Source of the DNA: Lepidodermella squamata
Taxonomy: Eukaryota > Gastrotricha
Direction of reading: 5' to 3'
Length of the DNA stretch: 64,000 nt
Assembly (NCBI GenBank): GCA_047495785.1
Contig: JBLDXI010000024.1
Span: 3,162,001-3,226,000 of the forward strand
Shown: positions 17,846-31,013 of the stretch, in pieces
Layout of the letters: each line of letters starts with the position of its first letter
Numbering within the stretch: the first letter of the stretch is position 1
Translations under genes and position numbers: made by a program
The notes under the pieces: generated by a model
What the model saw: the letters and a program-made list of their open reading frames with translations, nothing else
What the model was told of the DNA's origin: nothing
The model's database searches: none

Positions 17846-20411
17846 ATGATCAACTGCATGCTAAGGCGCAAAATCGGCCAGCCCCTGTCCGAATTTATCA
17901 GCCCAGATGAGCGTGAGCTATACATTTCCCTTCACTACCAAAAAACTAGGTTTTTTCCCCTACAGTGAAAAAGGATGACGACATAGCCAACTTGGTGAAG
18001 CACGTAACGCAAGGCTGCAAGCTGACACTTGTCTCACCCAAGGGGAAACTCAAGGAGAGGATTGTTTTCGTAGATCAAGGGCAATGCATTCTGAGAAAGA
18101 ACTCCAGGGGCTTTCTACGAGATCGAGAGGGAACAAAAGTTCTTACAAGTAAGCTTATTCAAACTGCTGAATAACATCCAAATTTTCTCTCTATAGGTCT
18201 ACAAGATATTGAGCTGATATTTCCAGGTGGCGTAGCAGAGGGATTCAAACGAGCCGGCATCAAAGAGGTAAATTAATTTGAAAAAATGAGCTCAAAACAA
18301 ACTTGCTATGATTGAACAGGAGGATATCGATAAGTGTTTTTCGATTTCGGTTGCTAACTCTGATGAGACTTTCGACTTCATCTGCCCGGATGTTGCCACC
18401 CAAAAAATGTGGATCGATGGTCTCCAGATGATAATGACCAAGATGAAACCAGAGGTCATTCAAGCTGAGGAGTAATTTGCTTCAACGTTTCACATCGTGC
18501 CGCTAATTTTTGTACATTTCAGCCTAGCTCGTTGCTATTACCATATTGCTGACAAAAACAAGGATGGGAAGCTCTCATTGGATGAGGTAATTGGCCTGCT
18601 GAAGAAGCTGCATCTGGAAATCGACAAGCGATTTGTGAAAGACTTGATTAAGCGAATTGAAGCCGACGGAAATCCTGCAGATCGCGACAACCACCTTAAC
18701 CGTGATGAATTCATCTGCTTCATGAAAATCATCTACCACTGCCCAGAGATTGAAGAAATCTACCTTAAAGCGAAGGGTGACACTTCCTATTTGACAAAGA
18801 AGAACCTGATGGATTTCATTATGAACGGTCAGAAGCAGGACGATATTACTGAAGAATTTGTTGACGAGCTCATAAAGAATCACGAATTAGGCCAAACCCT
18901 GCGTTCGTCAGAAATGATGAGCTATGAAGGGTTCAGGGCTTACATGATGAGCGATGACAACTCTATTATAATCCCAGGATGCGAGACCAGTGTCTATCAA
19001 GACATGAGTAGGCCTCTATGCGACTACTGGATAGCTTCTTCTCATAATACCTACCTAACTGGGAACCAACTGACCGGGACCAGCAGCACTGATGGCTATA
19101 CCTACGCACTTCTAGCCGGTTACCGATGTGTCGAGATCGACGTTTGGGACGGCGATAATGGCGAGCCGATTGTTACGCATGGCCATACTCTGACGACGAA
19201 AATTCAGTTCAAAGATGTGATAAAAGCAATTCATATGCACGCATTCAACTCGACGCCTTTCCCTGTGATCCTGTCCATTGAAAACCACTGCTCTGTACCC
19301 CAGCAGCGGAGGATGGCTGAAATTATGAAGTCCTCCTTCGGTGAATCGTTATGTTCTTCGATCGAAGATCCGGATGATCCTTCAAAAATGATGTCCCCTC
19401 GCGATTTGGCTAACAAGATTTTGATCAAAGGCAAGCGGCTCAAGCCACACTCCGAGGCTAGTTCTGACGGAAGTGCCAAAGCTCCAAAGGTAGCTAAGGA
19501 ATTATCAGACATCACAGCTATCCCATCCGTACATTTGCCGGCTCTTGAAACAGGGAACCCGTACAAATCATGTGAGAATCTTTAAAACTAAGTTGTCTTT
19601 GTTACAATGTTTCTTTAAAGTACCAACTGGAGCTGTGGTTTCGGTCACAGAGGACAAAATTGTTTCTCTTCTTCATAAGGACCTTGAGGCTGTTAATGAC
19701 TTCACGAATAGATTTTTCATCCGAGTTTATCCAAGTGGGATTAGGACTCACTCCAGTAACTACAACCCTGCTCCAGGATTAGTGGCCGGTGCGCAACTGG
19801 GTAAGTTATGTTTACGATTCCAAATATGACTTGAGGTATTTTCTCTAACAGTCGCCATCAACATACAAAGCGATGACAAGCATTTCAACATCCTTAATGA
19901 CTTTTTCGCTGATAATTATCGATGCGGCTACGTGTTGAAAGAACTAGCCGAGCCGATATCACCGCCCATGACATTGACGGTACGGGTTGTCTCAGGCTAT
20001 CAACTCGGGAAGGCAGACACTTCTGGGGCAAAGCAAAAGGACATTCTGGACCCTTACGTTTTAGTTCGATTGTACGGCTACGAATCGGACCAGGCTAAAT
20101 TCACGACTAAAACAGTTATGAACAATGGCTTCAACCCTGTTTGGAATGAAACATTCATGTTCTCCATTCAACGGCCTGATGTCGCGCTTTTGAGATTCGT
20201 TGTGCTCGACAGTAATACCGGGAAAGATACATTCGTTGCTCAACGAAGCATGCGACTCTCAGTCGCTAGGCAAGGTGAGTCTCTCAGACCTATCTTTCCC
20301 GTTCTAAACTCCGATTTTTCAGGTTTTCGCTGTGTGAAGCTGTCCGGTGGCCTATCTGCATGCCCTACGCTGCTTGTCTACATATCTGTTGCGTTCAAGC
20401 CCCAGGAGTAA
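17846..20411 (+). CDS. PLCD: Phospholipase C-delta, copy A
   Basis: Eight exons (17846-17912, 17966-18148, 18197-18267, 18320-18471, 18523-19571, 19621-19800, 19852-20274, 20323-20411) give 737 residues, the usual length of PLC-delta. Order: PH domain (about 20-155), EF hands with the full Ca2+ loop DKNKDGKLSLDE, X domain (SSHNTYL and THGHTLT supply the catalytic His pair; CVEIDVWDGDNGEP the Glu and Asp), Y domain (RVYPSGIRTHSSNYNP), and C2 domain (SGYQLGK, GFNPVWNETF, LRFVVLD). It should hydrolyse PI(4,5)P2 to IP3 and diacylglycerol at the membrane, activated by Ca2+. First of four tandem copies with largely shared intron positions. This copy lacks the intron that splits CVE/DCWDG in the other three, evidence of intron loss here. 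Confidence 0.93.
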
Positions 20412-20515
20412 TGAACTCTGGCTTGAAAATGCGAATGAACACGTTGATTCTTCTAACAATCTCTGCTGTGATAACTAATTTAGTCTCATATTTCAGTGCC
20501 TGCCAAATATTTTCG

Positions 20516-20521
20516 AAATAA
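20516..20521 (+). terminator. Polyadenylation signal after PLC copy A
   Basis: AATAAA about 105 bp after the stop codon; the 371-bp gap to the next gene holds nothing else I can support. Confidence 0.5.
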
Positions 20522-20782
20522 ATCTTTTTCCTGAAGAATTGTTCAATGCACCGAAAATCGATTACCATTTTTTGATGAGCAAATTTATCAAGCCAAAGTG
20601 GCTTGTGCTCGATAGAGTGCACACAGCGTATGTCTTTGTGCCTTTTTTCATACATTATTTATCAAACTTTCCGCAGATTTTATCTTCGCTAAATCGATTG
20701 CTGGTGGTAGAATGAAATCAAGTTTAATGCTTTCATTTACATTCGCAAAAGCAATCGGATTTTTTATTTTCACCATTTCGTG

Positions 20783-23597
20783 ATGCTTTGCCTCGCAAAA
20801 AGGAGACCAAATAGACCACTGAAAGAATTTTTCACGGCGGAAGATGGTTATTTCCGGTTTTCTACAAAAGGAATCAGCTAAATGTTCCCATTTCCTAACA
20901 GATCAGGATCCTGAAATTTGGTTCCTGTTAAGATTTATGTCTCGAGGAAACAATCTGACGATTCTTTTCAAGAACGGTAAGCGGAAAGTTCGCCGGTTCT
21001 TCGTCGACCAAGAAAGCTCAACCTTGAAAAGGTCTTCTACCAGTTTCACTTCAGGGAAAGCAAAGACAAAGCGTGTATTTGGTTAGCCATTCCTTGTAAA
21101 ATATTTTGAACTTGCGTTATTCCTGAAATTTACAGATTTGCGCGACATTGCCCTCGTATTTGGAGGTGCCTATACTGAGTCTTTCCAGAAGCATGGCTTG
21201 ATAAAGGTAACTTGAAATCCTTAAATTCTACTCCTGGCATATCTGTTTTAAGGATGCGGATAAATGTTTTACAATCATCATTGGGGATTCCGAGAGAGCT
21301 TATGACTTCCTTTGCCCGGACGTCGCGAGCCGCCAGCATTGGGTTGATGGTCTTTCAATCATCACAGCCCGATTGAGGCCTGAAATTCGAAGAGCTGAAG
21401 AGTAAGTTGACCATTAAGTTAGGCTACAGCTTTCAAACGATTATTTTCTCAGTTTGGCCAAGTGCTACTTCCACCTTGCTGACGTAAACAATGATGGCTC
21501 ACTTTCAATTGATGAAATATGTCTGCTGATTCGCCGACTCCACCTCAACCTTGACCGGCGATACATCGACGAGATGATTCAACGCGTCGAAGCTGTAAGC
21601 ACGCCCATAAACCAGGACAGCCAACTCGATCGAGAAGAATTCCTCCGTTTTGTACAAATCTTATACCACTGCCCAGAAATCGAAAGGCTTTACAACATCA
21701 TCAAGGGAGAATCCGAGTACCTGTCCAAGAAGCGTTTCGTCCTATTTCTAGCCAACGTTCAAAAGGATGATATCGGCAACGAAAACGTGGAAGAAATCAT
21801 CAAAAATAACGAATTAGGCATTTCCCTTCGAGTCTCGAATATGCTGAGTTACGAAGGGTTCCGGTCTTACCTCACAAGTGATGTTAATGCCCTAATTCGA
21901 GCTGGTACTGATGTCGTATACCACGATATGACCAGGCCGTTAACAGAGTACTGGATTGCTTCGTCGCATAATACTTATTTGACCGGTAACCAGCTTACCA
22001 GTGATAGCAGTACCGATGGTTACACTAATGCTCTGCTCAATGGATTTCGCTGTGTTGAAAGTAAGCCTTCATTCTGTCTTGTTTGTAAAATTAACATTTT
22101 TTGTCCATTTTTCCTTCACCTTTTGAATGTCTGCTCTAACATGCAATCAACATCAATTTTTAATGTTTTTGTAATTTCCAGTCGATTGCTGGGATGGGGA
22201 TGACGGGGAGCCCATGGTGACTCACGGCCACACGCTCACGTCGAAAATTCTGTTTAAGGACGTGATTCAAGCTATTCACTGTGCAGCATTCGTATCTTCA
22301 CCCTACCCTGTGATACTATCCCTGGAAAATCACTGCTCAGCTGGTCAACAAAAGAGAATGGTCGAAATAATGACGTCTATTTTCGGCACTGACCTATGTG
22401 TATCTCTTATCGACCCTAAAAAACAGACCCAACTGCTTTCACCCGAGGCTTTGAAGCATAAATTCATTCTTAAAGGAAAAAAGTTGAGATTCAGTTCGTG
22501 GGAAAGTACAGCGGAATTGTTAGCAAAAACCGCTATCATAACTGCAAATGCACCAGCCAACGATCAGCCAATGGTGGCAATGCCAGCTGGAGAGAAAGTC
22601 GCAAAAGTCTGCAAGGAGCTGTCAGACATCACTGCTATGGGCTCTGAATGCATACCTCAAACTTTCGACAAAAAGCGTAAGTATCACTGGATGCCCCCTT
22701 AAATATTGTATCAATGTTTTGTCTCAGTGAAATATCCGTCGGGGAGTGTCGTTTCCGGAACGGAAGGAACAGTGTTGTCTCTAGTTCAGACTGATTTGGA
22801 TGGGGTCGAACACTTCACAAGAAAATATTTCTTCCGGGTCTATCCAAGCGGTTTAAGGACCCACTCGAGTAACTACAACCCTCTGCCCTCTCTTATCGGC
22901 GGTTGCCAGCTTGGTGAGATCAGATTTTTTCTGAGTAAACCTCAAAATGTCGCTAATTTTATTCGCAGTTGCATTGAACGTCCAGACAACCGATAAGCAT
23001 TACAATATGTACAATGGATTTTTTCGAGACAATGGAAGATGCGGGTATCTCCTCAAGTCTCTGCCTCCGCCTCTGAAGAATCCAATTGTGTTCACCCTGC
23101 GTATCATTGGAGGTTACCAGCTGGGTATAGTCGATACTACAAAGACTCAGCGCGATATTCTTGACCCGTCTGTGGTTGTTCGAATTCATGGATGCATTGA
23201 AGACAACGCGAGATTTCAAACAAAAGTCGTCAGCCATAATGGTGAGTCATCATTTCCCCTGAAGATTATCAACTATTTTGCCGAATAGTCCATAGAGAAT
23301 CGAGTCAAGGTAACTTTATTCTCTATGGGTTTATCAAATCAAATCAAATTACGAGCATCTAATGTTTTTAATATAGGATTCAACCCTGTGTGGAATGAAA
23401 CCTTTACTTTCACGATACGCCGGCCCGATGTAGCCCTCCTACGATTTATTGTACTCGACAGTGGAGCTGCCGGAGGAACTTGCGTAGCACAGCATACCAT
23501 ACGCTTCAATCTCATTCGGCAAGGCTTTCGTTGCATCCGCTTAGATAGCGAAACTTCAACGTGTGCCCTACTGCTCATAAACGCTGTTATTGCATAG
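20783..23597 (+). CDS. PLCD: Phospholipase C-delta, copy B
   Basis: Nine exons (20783-20846, 20902-21081, 21136-21206, 21253-21401, 21453-22060, 22182-22676, 22728-22913, 22969-23241, 23377-23597) give 748 residues. The start was fixed by matching the short first exon, which ends KEFFTAED, with the first exons of the other copies. PH, EF (DVNNDGSLSIDE), X (SSHNTYL, DCWDGDDGEP, THGHTLT), Y (RVYPSGLRTHSSNYNP) and C2 domains are all present, with catalytic residues kept. The third C2 calcium loop reads VLDSGAAGGTC where the sisters have D-S/D-N/D followed by GK(D/N), so this copy has lost acidic ligands and its C2 domain may bind Ca2+ poorly. Reaction and location as for copy A. Confidence 0.92.
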
Positions 23598-24376
23598 AAT
23601 TTTGTGACTCAATCGATGGCAGCCGAAATTTAATCAGTGTTATGACGATATACATAGCTGTGATTTCATCAACGCCGTAGGATGGAACATGAATGTAGGA
23701 GTTAATAAAAAACAAAAGATCAAACAAAGGCCTCGAAATAAGCTGATCCAGTTACGTCAATTTCAAGGACGAAGATTTATACCATGAATTCAAGCTGCAA
23801 CTTTTTATCCACTTGTTTTTCGTTATTTCTCAATGGCGGATTCAATGGAGGCGTTCAACTTATTGAGGCAGATAGCAGGTAAGCCCCTATGAATTGAGTT
23901 GAGCCCTGTAGTATCAATAGCGAGAAGTTTCGGCCTCAATGATGCGCCTCACCCAGTTTGCGCGCGGGATTTACTTGCAATTTTGAGACGCGATCATAAA
24001 ATGATAGGCATACAGATAACAACAACTTACCACAGACTGTGTGTGGTAGTAGTAGTATACAACGCGCTTAAATTACGGCAGCCCATCATCGGCACGCAAC
24101 TTGCATATATTCCATGGATTATTTTTTAGCCATCATATTTTTATTTACTATAATACATATCAAAAACAGGAGCTATACTTTCATATAGACCAACTTTTGA
24201 TTATCGCTTTGTGTGTGCGTGCTGAGCGCCGGTATAGCTAGCTAGCCCCCTTGATCATAATCAGCCCAGTGCATAAAAGCAATTGATCGCTTTCACATAA
24301 TAAATTGTTTTTCCGTTGCATTTTTTCGATAATTTCTTTCAATAAAACAATATTATATGAAAGTCTTTACACTATC
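23598..24376. other. Intergenic region between PLC copies B and C
   Basis: AATAAA at 23704-23709 is a likely poly(A) signal for copy B. The rest, AT rich with short unsupported frames, probably includes the promoter of copy C. Confidence 0.4.
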
Positions 24377-27013
24377 ATGTCTTGCGCGGGCAGAAATAAA
24401 GGAAAACCGCTCTTGGAACTATTCGCTGATAATGGTAAGTCGTTTATACTCAGAAATGCTAGTATGTCCCTAAAATTATTGCATAGGTACCACGGAGAGT
24501 GTGATAGAACAGCTCAAATTATTGATTCGTGGTCAAAAACTGACAATTGTCTCGAAAAATGGCAAGAGGAAGAATCGAGTGGTTTTCATCGACGATGCGA
24601 CTTCAATGCTGAGAAAGCACTCAACAGGTTTATTTGCTGACGATGCTGGGACGAAACGCTTAGCCGGTAAGACTCTTCATTCTCACCCTTCTTGCTTCTT
24701 CTTAACACTTTTCCATAGAATTGAGAAGAATTGCCTGTATATTACCCGGTGCATATACCGAGGCGTTTCATAAGCATGGCCTTATGAAAGATGCGGAGCG
24801 ATGCTTTTCAGTGGTTATGGATAACGATGAGACCATAGATTTCCTGTGCCCGAGTGCTGAGGTCGCCGATCAATGGGTCGATGGCCTTTCGGCTGTAGTC
24901 GGGCGCTTCAATCCTGACATCAGAACAGCAGACGAGTGAGTCTTTCAATCAGGCCTTTTACCTCCTTTTACCATTTTCCTATTAGCTTGGCGAGATGTTA
25001 TTTCCACCTGGCTGATATTAACAGCGACGGCCGTCTGTCCTACGATGAAGTCCAGCAACTCTTAACTCGCCTTCACATTAACTTAGATAAGCGGTTGATC
25101 AAAGACCTCGTGGCTAAAGTTGAGAAGAATAGCGCGACTCCTAAAAGGGACAACCATTTGGACCAAGAAGAGTTTCAGCGATTCGTCAAAATCCTTTACC
25201 ACTGCCCAGAGATCGAGGCGATTTACAAAACCGCGAAAGGACGGGCAGATTATTTGACCAAAGATAAATTCCTCGAATTCCTTAACAGCAGCAACTCCGA
25301 GAAAATTTTCGCAGCCCAAATTGAAGAGCTGGTGAAAAGTCACGAGTTGAGCCTTACGCTGCGTTGTTCTTATATGATGAGCTATGAAGGTTTTCGCGCC
25401 TTCTTAATGTCGGATGATAATTTGCTGATCATGCCAAGAGCGGCTCATGTCTACCAGGATATGAAGCGGCCGTTTACTGAATACTGGATTTGCTCCTCGC
25501 ATAATACCTACCTCACCGGGAATCAGCTGACCGGAGCGAGTAGTACAGATGGTTACACTGCAGCTCTTTTGGGAGGTTACCGATGCGTCGAGAGTAAGTC
25601 GGGAAAATACTCATAAATTTTCATAAATTTCCTATTCTCCTAGTTGATTGTTGGGATGGTGAGAATGGAGATCCGGTTGTAACACATGGCCACACTCTAA
25701 CAACGAAAATTGCATTCAAAGACGTGATTCAAGCCATCAAAACGTCGGCCTTTGTCACTTCGACGTTCCCTGTCATTCTATCCCTCGAAAATCACTGTTC
25801 CATTCCTCAACAGCGCAAGATGGCTGAGTACATGAAATCAACTTTCGGCTCTAATCTCTGCTCATCCCTAGCGGACCCAAATGATCCTGGAAAAATGCTT
25901 TCGCCCGAAGATTTACAGTTCAAATATTTGATTAAAGGCAAGAGGGTGAAAGGGATCAACTCTGACACGTCCTCTTACGCTCTAGCTGAGGCTGCCAAGA
26001 GCTCAGTTGTAAAGGTTACGGAGAATACGACTACGATCCTCACCGAAACTTTAACCAAAGTATCTGGCGATGGAAAAACTACAGTGGAAACTGTTCAGAA
26101 GATTCAGCAGACTCAGAATGAAAGCGTCCACCCAGGCAGTGAAAAAGTGAAAACGGCGAAAGAGCTCTCTGATATTACAGCAATTCCTTCGGTCAGTATG
26201 CCGCCACTTGTTGGGGGAAATCCAATAAAAACTCGTGAGTTGAATTTAATTTCTAATTATCTTACTGTTTTTTTGATTTTCCAGTTCCTCTTGGCGCTGT
26301 TGTCTCCTTAACAGAAAGTCAGATCGTGACTCATGTGGAAAAGGATATTGATTCAATCATCGAATTTACCAAGAAACACTTCATCAGAGTTTATCCAAGT
26401 GGCCTGAGGACTCAGTCTAGCAACTACAACCCCATGCCGGGGATCATCAGCGGGAGCCAACTCGTCGCCCTCAACATTCAAACTTCTGATAAACATTGCA
26501 ACTTGTATAACGGATTTTTCCTTGACAACGGAAATTGCGGCTACCTACTGAAGCAACTGCCGCCCCCTTACCATCCACCGATTACTCTAAATTTGAAAAT
26601 TATCAGCGGCTATCAACTAGGGAAGGTTGATACGTCGAAGAAGCAACGAGATATTTTGGATCCTTTCGTTATAGTAAGGATTTACGGAGTGCTGGATGAC
26701 TGCACTAGATCTGAGACTAAAGTTGTCGATAACAACGGATTCAATCCAGTTTGGAACGACTCTTTCACATTCCACATAAGACGGCCAGATGTCGCTATTC
26801 TTCGCTTTATCGTCATGGATGACAACGCGGGGAAGAACGAATTCATGGCGCAGTATTCTATTCGAGTTACTTTAATTAGGCCTGGTAAGGAAATTAGCTT
26901 CTACGACATTTTTTATGCTAAGGCAATTTACTTTTACAGGGTACAGGTGCGTGAAATTGGACAACGAGCATTCTTCATGTTCCTCTCTCTTAGTCCACGT
27001 ATCGATCGACTGA
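24377..27013 (+). CDS. PLCD: Phospholipase C-delta, copy C
   Basis: Seven exons (24377-24434, 24487-24666, 24719-24935, 24986-25593, 25644-26234, 26285-26884, 26940-27013) give 775 residues. Domains as in the sister copies: PH, EF (DINSDGRLSYDE), X (SSHNTYL, DCWDGENGDP, THGHTLT), Y (RVYPSGLRTQSSNYNP) and C2 (GFNPVWNDSF, VMDDNAGKNEF). Catalytic His, Glu and Asp are intact. It is the longest copy because the X-Y linker carries an extra Thr/Val-rich stretch (near TTTILTETLTKVSGDGKTT). Such linkers are autoinhibitory in known PLCs, so its regulation may differ. It has the fewest introns: two PH-domain exons are fused, and the Y and C2 parts share one exon. Confidence 0.93.
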
Positions 27014-27830
27014 GGATGTATTAGAATTATCTACGTCTGTGAAAACTGCCACTATCGTATTAGACTCATCCCTTTCGCACAATGTTGAAACAAAAAAGTC
27101 TTCTGCGCATTTGTTTGTTCGAAATAAAGTTTTTTTGGCATTATATAATACGCTGCTGCTACAAGAATGCGCACAGCAAATATAGCGGGCGTTGTTGTTC
27201 TTTTTACCGCGCTTTGCATTGATGACTTATTATGCAAATGCGCCGGAGTACATATATGAGTATAGTGAGTAGGTAAACAATGACCGAACATGGAGTAGTG
27301 CTACGCATGTGTTTCTATGCTAGATGCAGGTAAGCTTAAGATGTCGGAATGATACATCTCTTTTTTGCAAGATTTTTGTGATCCCCAGCGCGCATTTTTT
27401 CAAGCTAGTTATATAAGGAATGAGACTTGTCACCGCGGTTAACGGCATTAATTGATAGCAAGCGCGAGCATGCATTTAAAAATGTTAAAGATTTTTTTTT
27501 ACGTCGAGTGGCATTGTTTTCTCAAGCCAGCGGCGCCACAATAGCAAAAATAATCCCCGCTACACGCGAGACCGGTCGATGAGAGCCGGCGGAGTTTTTT
27601 ACACGTCCACATAGTAAAAAAACTTTATAGCCAGCGAATTTTAGCAGGTCGCATAACTTGAGCTAAATTATACTCTCTTGAAATATTTATCATTACTTTA
27701 ATTCCCGCGGATTGCGTGCCGACTCTGCGTACCAAAGTTCCGTCACCCAATTATCCTAATGTAAATTTCGAACTTGTTCAGACTCGATGCATTAAACTAT
27801 CATAAGCTTGTTTTTACTTTTACTTCTTCA
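27014..27830. other. Intergenic region between PLC copies C and D
   Basis: AATAAA at 27123-27128 probably ends copy C. GC-rich patches near 27530-27600 may belong to the promoter of copy D. No gene is supported. Confidence 0.4.
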
Positions 27831-30519
27831 ATGGCTTGTATGAGGCCGCGACAAGACAAGCCTTTATCCGAAATATTTCCACCAGAGTCAGGTAATAAAT
27901 TTTAATCCACCTTAATTATACCAAAATCACTCTTACTTTCAACACTAGACCCTCAATATGACAAAGATGTAGCTGAGATTATTAAGCAGCTAACTCAAGG
28001 GAAAGATGTTCATCTCGTCGAAAAATCTGGGCGGAAAAAGATCCGGAAAATTTATGTTGATGACAAAACTTCAGCGTTAAGAAAAACATCCAAAGGAATC
28101 TTCGCGGGTGGTTCGAAAGAGTTAGTCTGTAAGTTAATTTATTCTCCAAGCTTCTTAAGTTATACCTGTATTTACTACAGCTTTGAGAGAGATCGGGTCC
28201 GTTTTTGGAGGAGCCTACACCGAAGCTTTTGTCAAGTCTGGACTGACCAAAGTAAACCGATGATTAACCGTGAAACTTTGATACAATTTTTGTAATTTAG
28301 GAAGGGAATAAAGCCTTTACAGTTGTCTTTGGGGACTCCAACAACACAACAGTCGATGTCTACTGCGGCGATGAGGCTACAAGAGATGTGTGGCTCAATG
28401 GTCTCTCGATCATTTCATCCCGTTTCAAGCCAAAGATTCAGTCAGCTGATGAGTGAGTTCCGCTTTTGAATCCATTAGTTTACATCGATTTTTTGGCCTT
28501 CTTCCAGTATGGCTCGATGCTACTTTCAGCTCGCAGATGTTAACAACGATGGGCATTTAACAATTGACGAAGTCTGCGCGCTGCTAAAACGCCTCCATTT
28601 GTCCCTGGACAAGCGCTTTGTTAAAGACATGATGGCTAGGGCTGAACAGGGCAGCGATGCCTCAAAGCAGGACGGGAAACTTGACAAGGAGGAATTTCTT
28701 AAATTCGTCAACATCCTATTCCACTGCGAACAGATCGAAGCTTTCTACAACAAAGCTAGAGGAGAGGCGAAATACATGCCATTTGACAAATTCGCTGATT
28801 TTCTAAAAACTCAACAAAGAGAGAACTTTGACAAAGAAAGCGTCCGAGAACTCATTCGTAAGAACGAGCTTAACGTTTGGCTTCGAGGCAATGACATGAT
28901 AGGATACGTCGGCTTCCGGTCTTTTGTTATGTCCGAGGATAACCAAATCAAAGACCTCAAGGCAAATGAGGTTTATCAAGATATGTCCAAGCCGATTACC
29001 GAGTACTGGATTGCTTCTTCGCATAATACATACCTTGTCGGGAATCAACTGACTGGGGAGAGCAGCCTTAATGGTTACATCTCAGCTCTAACGGATGGTT
29101 TCCGATGTGTTGAAAGTAAGTCATTGATTTCGCTTAACAATCTCCGATGAGTCTCTCTTTTCTAGTTGACTGCTGGGATGGGGATAACGGCGAACCAATT
29201 GTTACTCACGGCCACACGTTAACTTCCAAACTCATCTTCAGTGACGTTATTGAGGCTATCAAAACGTCAGGATTTCTTGCCTCTTCCTATCCGGTTATTG
29301 TCTCGATCGAAAACCACTGTTCCGTTGCGCAGCAGAAGAAACTTGCCGAACATATGATTCGCATTTTCGGAAAAGACTTGGTCCCCTCACTTGCCGATCC
29401 AAGCGACCCAACGAAGATGATGTCGCCTGAGCAGCTGAAGAACAAGTACTTGGTTAAGGGAAAGCGGCTCAAGGGGGCTGATAAATTGGCGGGCATGGGG
29501 TCGAGTACGGAATCGACCGGGGATGGTGAAGACGCAGCTGAGAATTCTCAGCTCTCGCCTGAAGAGCGAGAGGCTGTAAAAGCTGCTGAGAAAGCTTCGA
29601 AAACCGCAAAGGAACTTTCAGATATCACTGCAATTCCTTCGACCCACATGCCAGAAATTAACGAAAACGGCGAGCCTCCAAAAGCTTGTAAGTTGGTTTT
29701 CTTTTCTCTCAAAAGTCCATAATTACGAACCTCTATTGTTGTAGTGCCCATGGGTGCTGTATCTTCCTTAACGGAGAACGCTATCCAGTCTTTAGTTGAA
29801 AAGAACCCCGGAGGTGTTGTTGGATATACGAAGAAACACTTCATCCGAACCTATCCGAAGGGTCTGAGGACAGATTCAAGCAACTACGACCCGATGCCTG
29901 GTCTTATTGGCGGTTGCCAGCTGGTTGCGCTCAATACGCAGACGTTTGACAAGCACCTTAATCTTTGCCGCGGATTTTTCGAGGATAACGGCGCCAGTGG
30001 TTATGTTCTAAAAGACTTGCAACTCGCCCCTCAACCACCAGTAACACTCCAAGTTAAAATCATCTCTGGGTATCAACTTGGCAAGGTTGACATTGGCGAG
30101 AATCCAAGAGACGTGTTGGATCCTTACGTGAAAGTGAGGATGTATGGTATTGCTGAAGATTGTGTAAAGTACTCGACGAAAACTATCAACAACAACGGTT
30201 AGAGTCGAATATCAACGTTTTCATTGTTCCATTTTCAATTTTGTAGGGTTTAATCCGGTCTGGAACGAAACATTCACATTCACAGTGAAACGGCCTGACA
30301 TTGCTGTGTTGAGATTCATTGTTATGGACGATGATGCTGGTAAAGATACGTTCATTGCCCAGTATTCTGTAAGATTCGGACTTATTCGACAAGGTATGCT
30401 AGCTACTTAAAAGTTTCTAAAAATGCCACAAAGTTAACCTTTCAGGATTACGGGTCGTCCATTTGGAGAGTGACTTCTCGGACTGCTCTTCGCTTTTGGT
30501 CGAAATAACGAAGAACTAA
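27831..30519 (+). CDS. PLCD: Phospholipase C-delta, copy D
   Basis: Nine exons (27831-27891, 27949-28128, 28181-28251, 28301-28452, 28508-29115, 29166-29687, 29745-30197, 30247-30393, 30446-30519) give 755 residues. PH, EF (DVNNDGHLTIDE), X (SSHNTYL, DCWDGDNGEP, THGHTLT), Y (RTYPKGLRTDSSNYDP) and C2 (GFNPVWNETF, VMDDDAGKDTF) domains are complete. The C2 calcium loop has the most acidic residues of the four copies, so this is the best candidate for a classical Ca2+-binding C2 domain. The exon carrying EF and the first half of X is exactly 608 bp here and in copies B and C, showing descent from one gene. Same PI(4,5)P2 hydrolysis role. Confidence 0.93.
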
Positions 30520-31013
30520 TAACGAATTTGAACATTCCGCAAGTTTATCCTTGCAATTGCTACTCGCTTTTCGCTAACTCATCTTTTATTAAGAATTTAT
30601 TTTCAAAATTGTGACTGCCTCATGGCATTGCTGACTGGTTGTAATCTACTTGACCTTTAATACTGCAATAAAAGTGCTGCTTCTGATGAATCTCGCCACT
30701 TTACTGACTTAACCGATTGGTCTCAAGAAGTCTCTATTTCACTATTGAAATTTTTCCGGATCTCGGATGCTGTCGCGGTTTCAAAGAAAGATATTTTTGA
30801 ACTTTAATTTCTGTCTATCGAGCACTCAAACCTAATTGATTTCCGTGATGTCAGTTGGCGATGACACCTACTAGTCGCGAAGATAGATGCTGCAGCCAGA
30901 AACGCGTTCTCATCGGGCGTAGTTCGAAATCTGACACATTTTGGCAGCAGCTGCTCGGATAAAATAGCTAATTCCATCATTTCGCATTGTCTGAAATTTA
31001 ATTTGATAAGAAA
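30520..31013. other. Intergenic region, PLC copy D to receptor copy 4
   Basis: AATAAA at 30667-30672 is the likely poly(A) signal of PLC copy D. The rest probably holds the promoter of the receptor gene; no other feature is supported. Confidence 0.4.
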
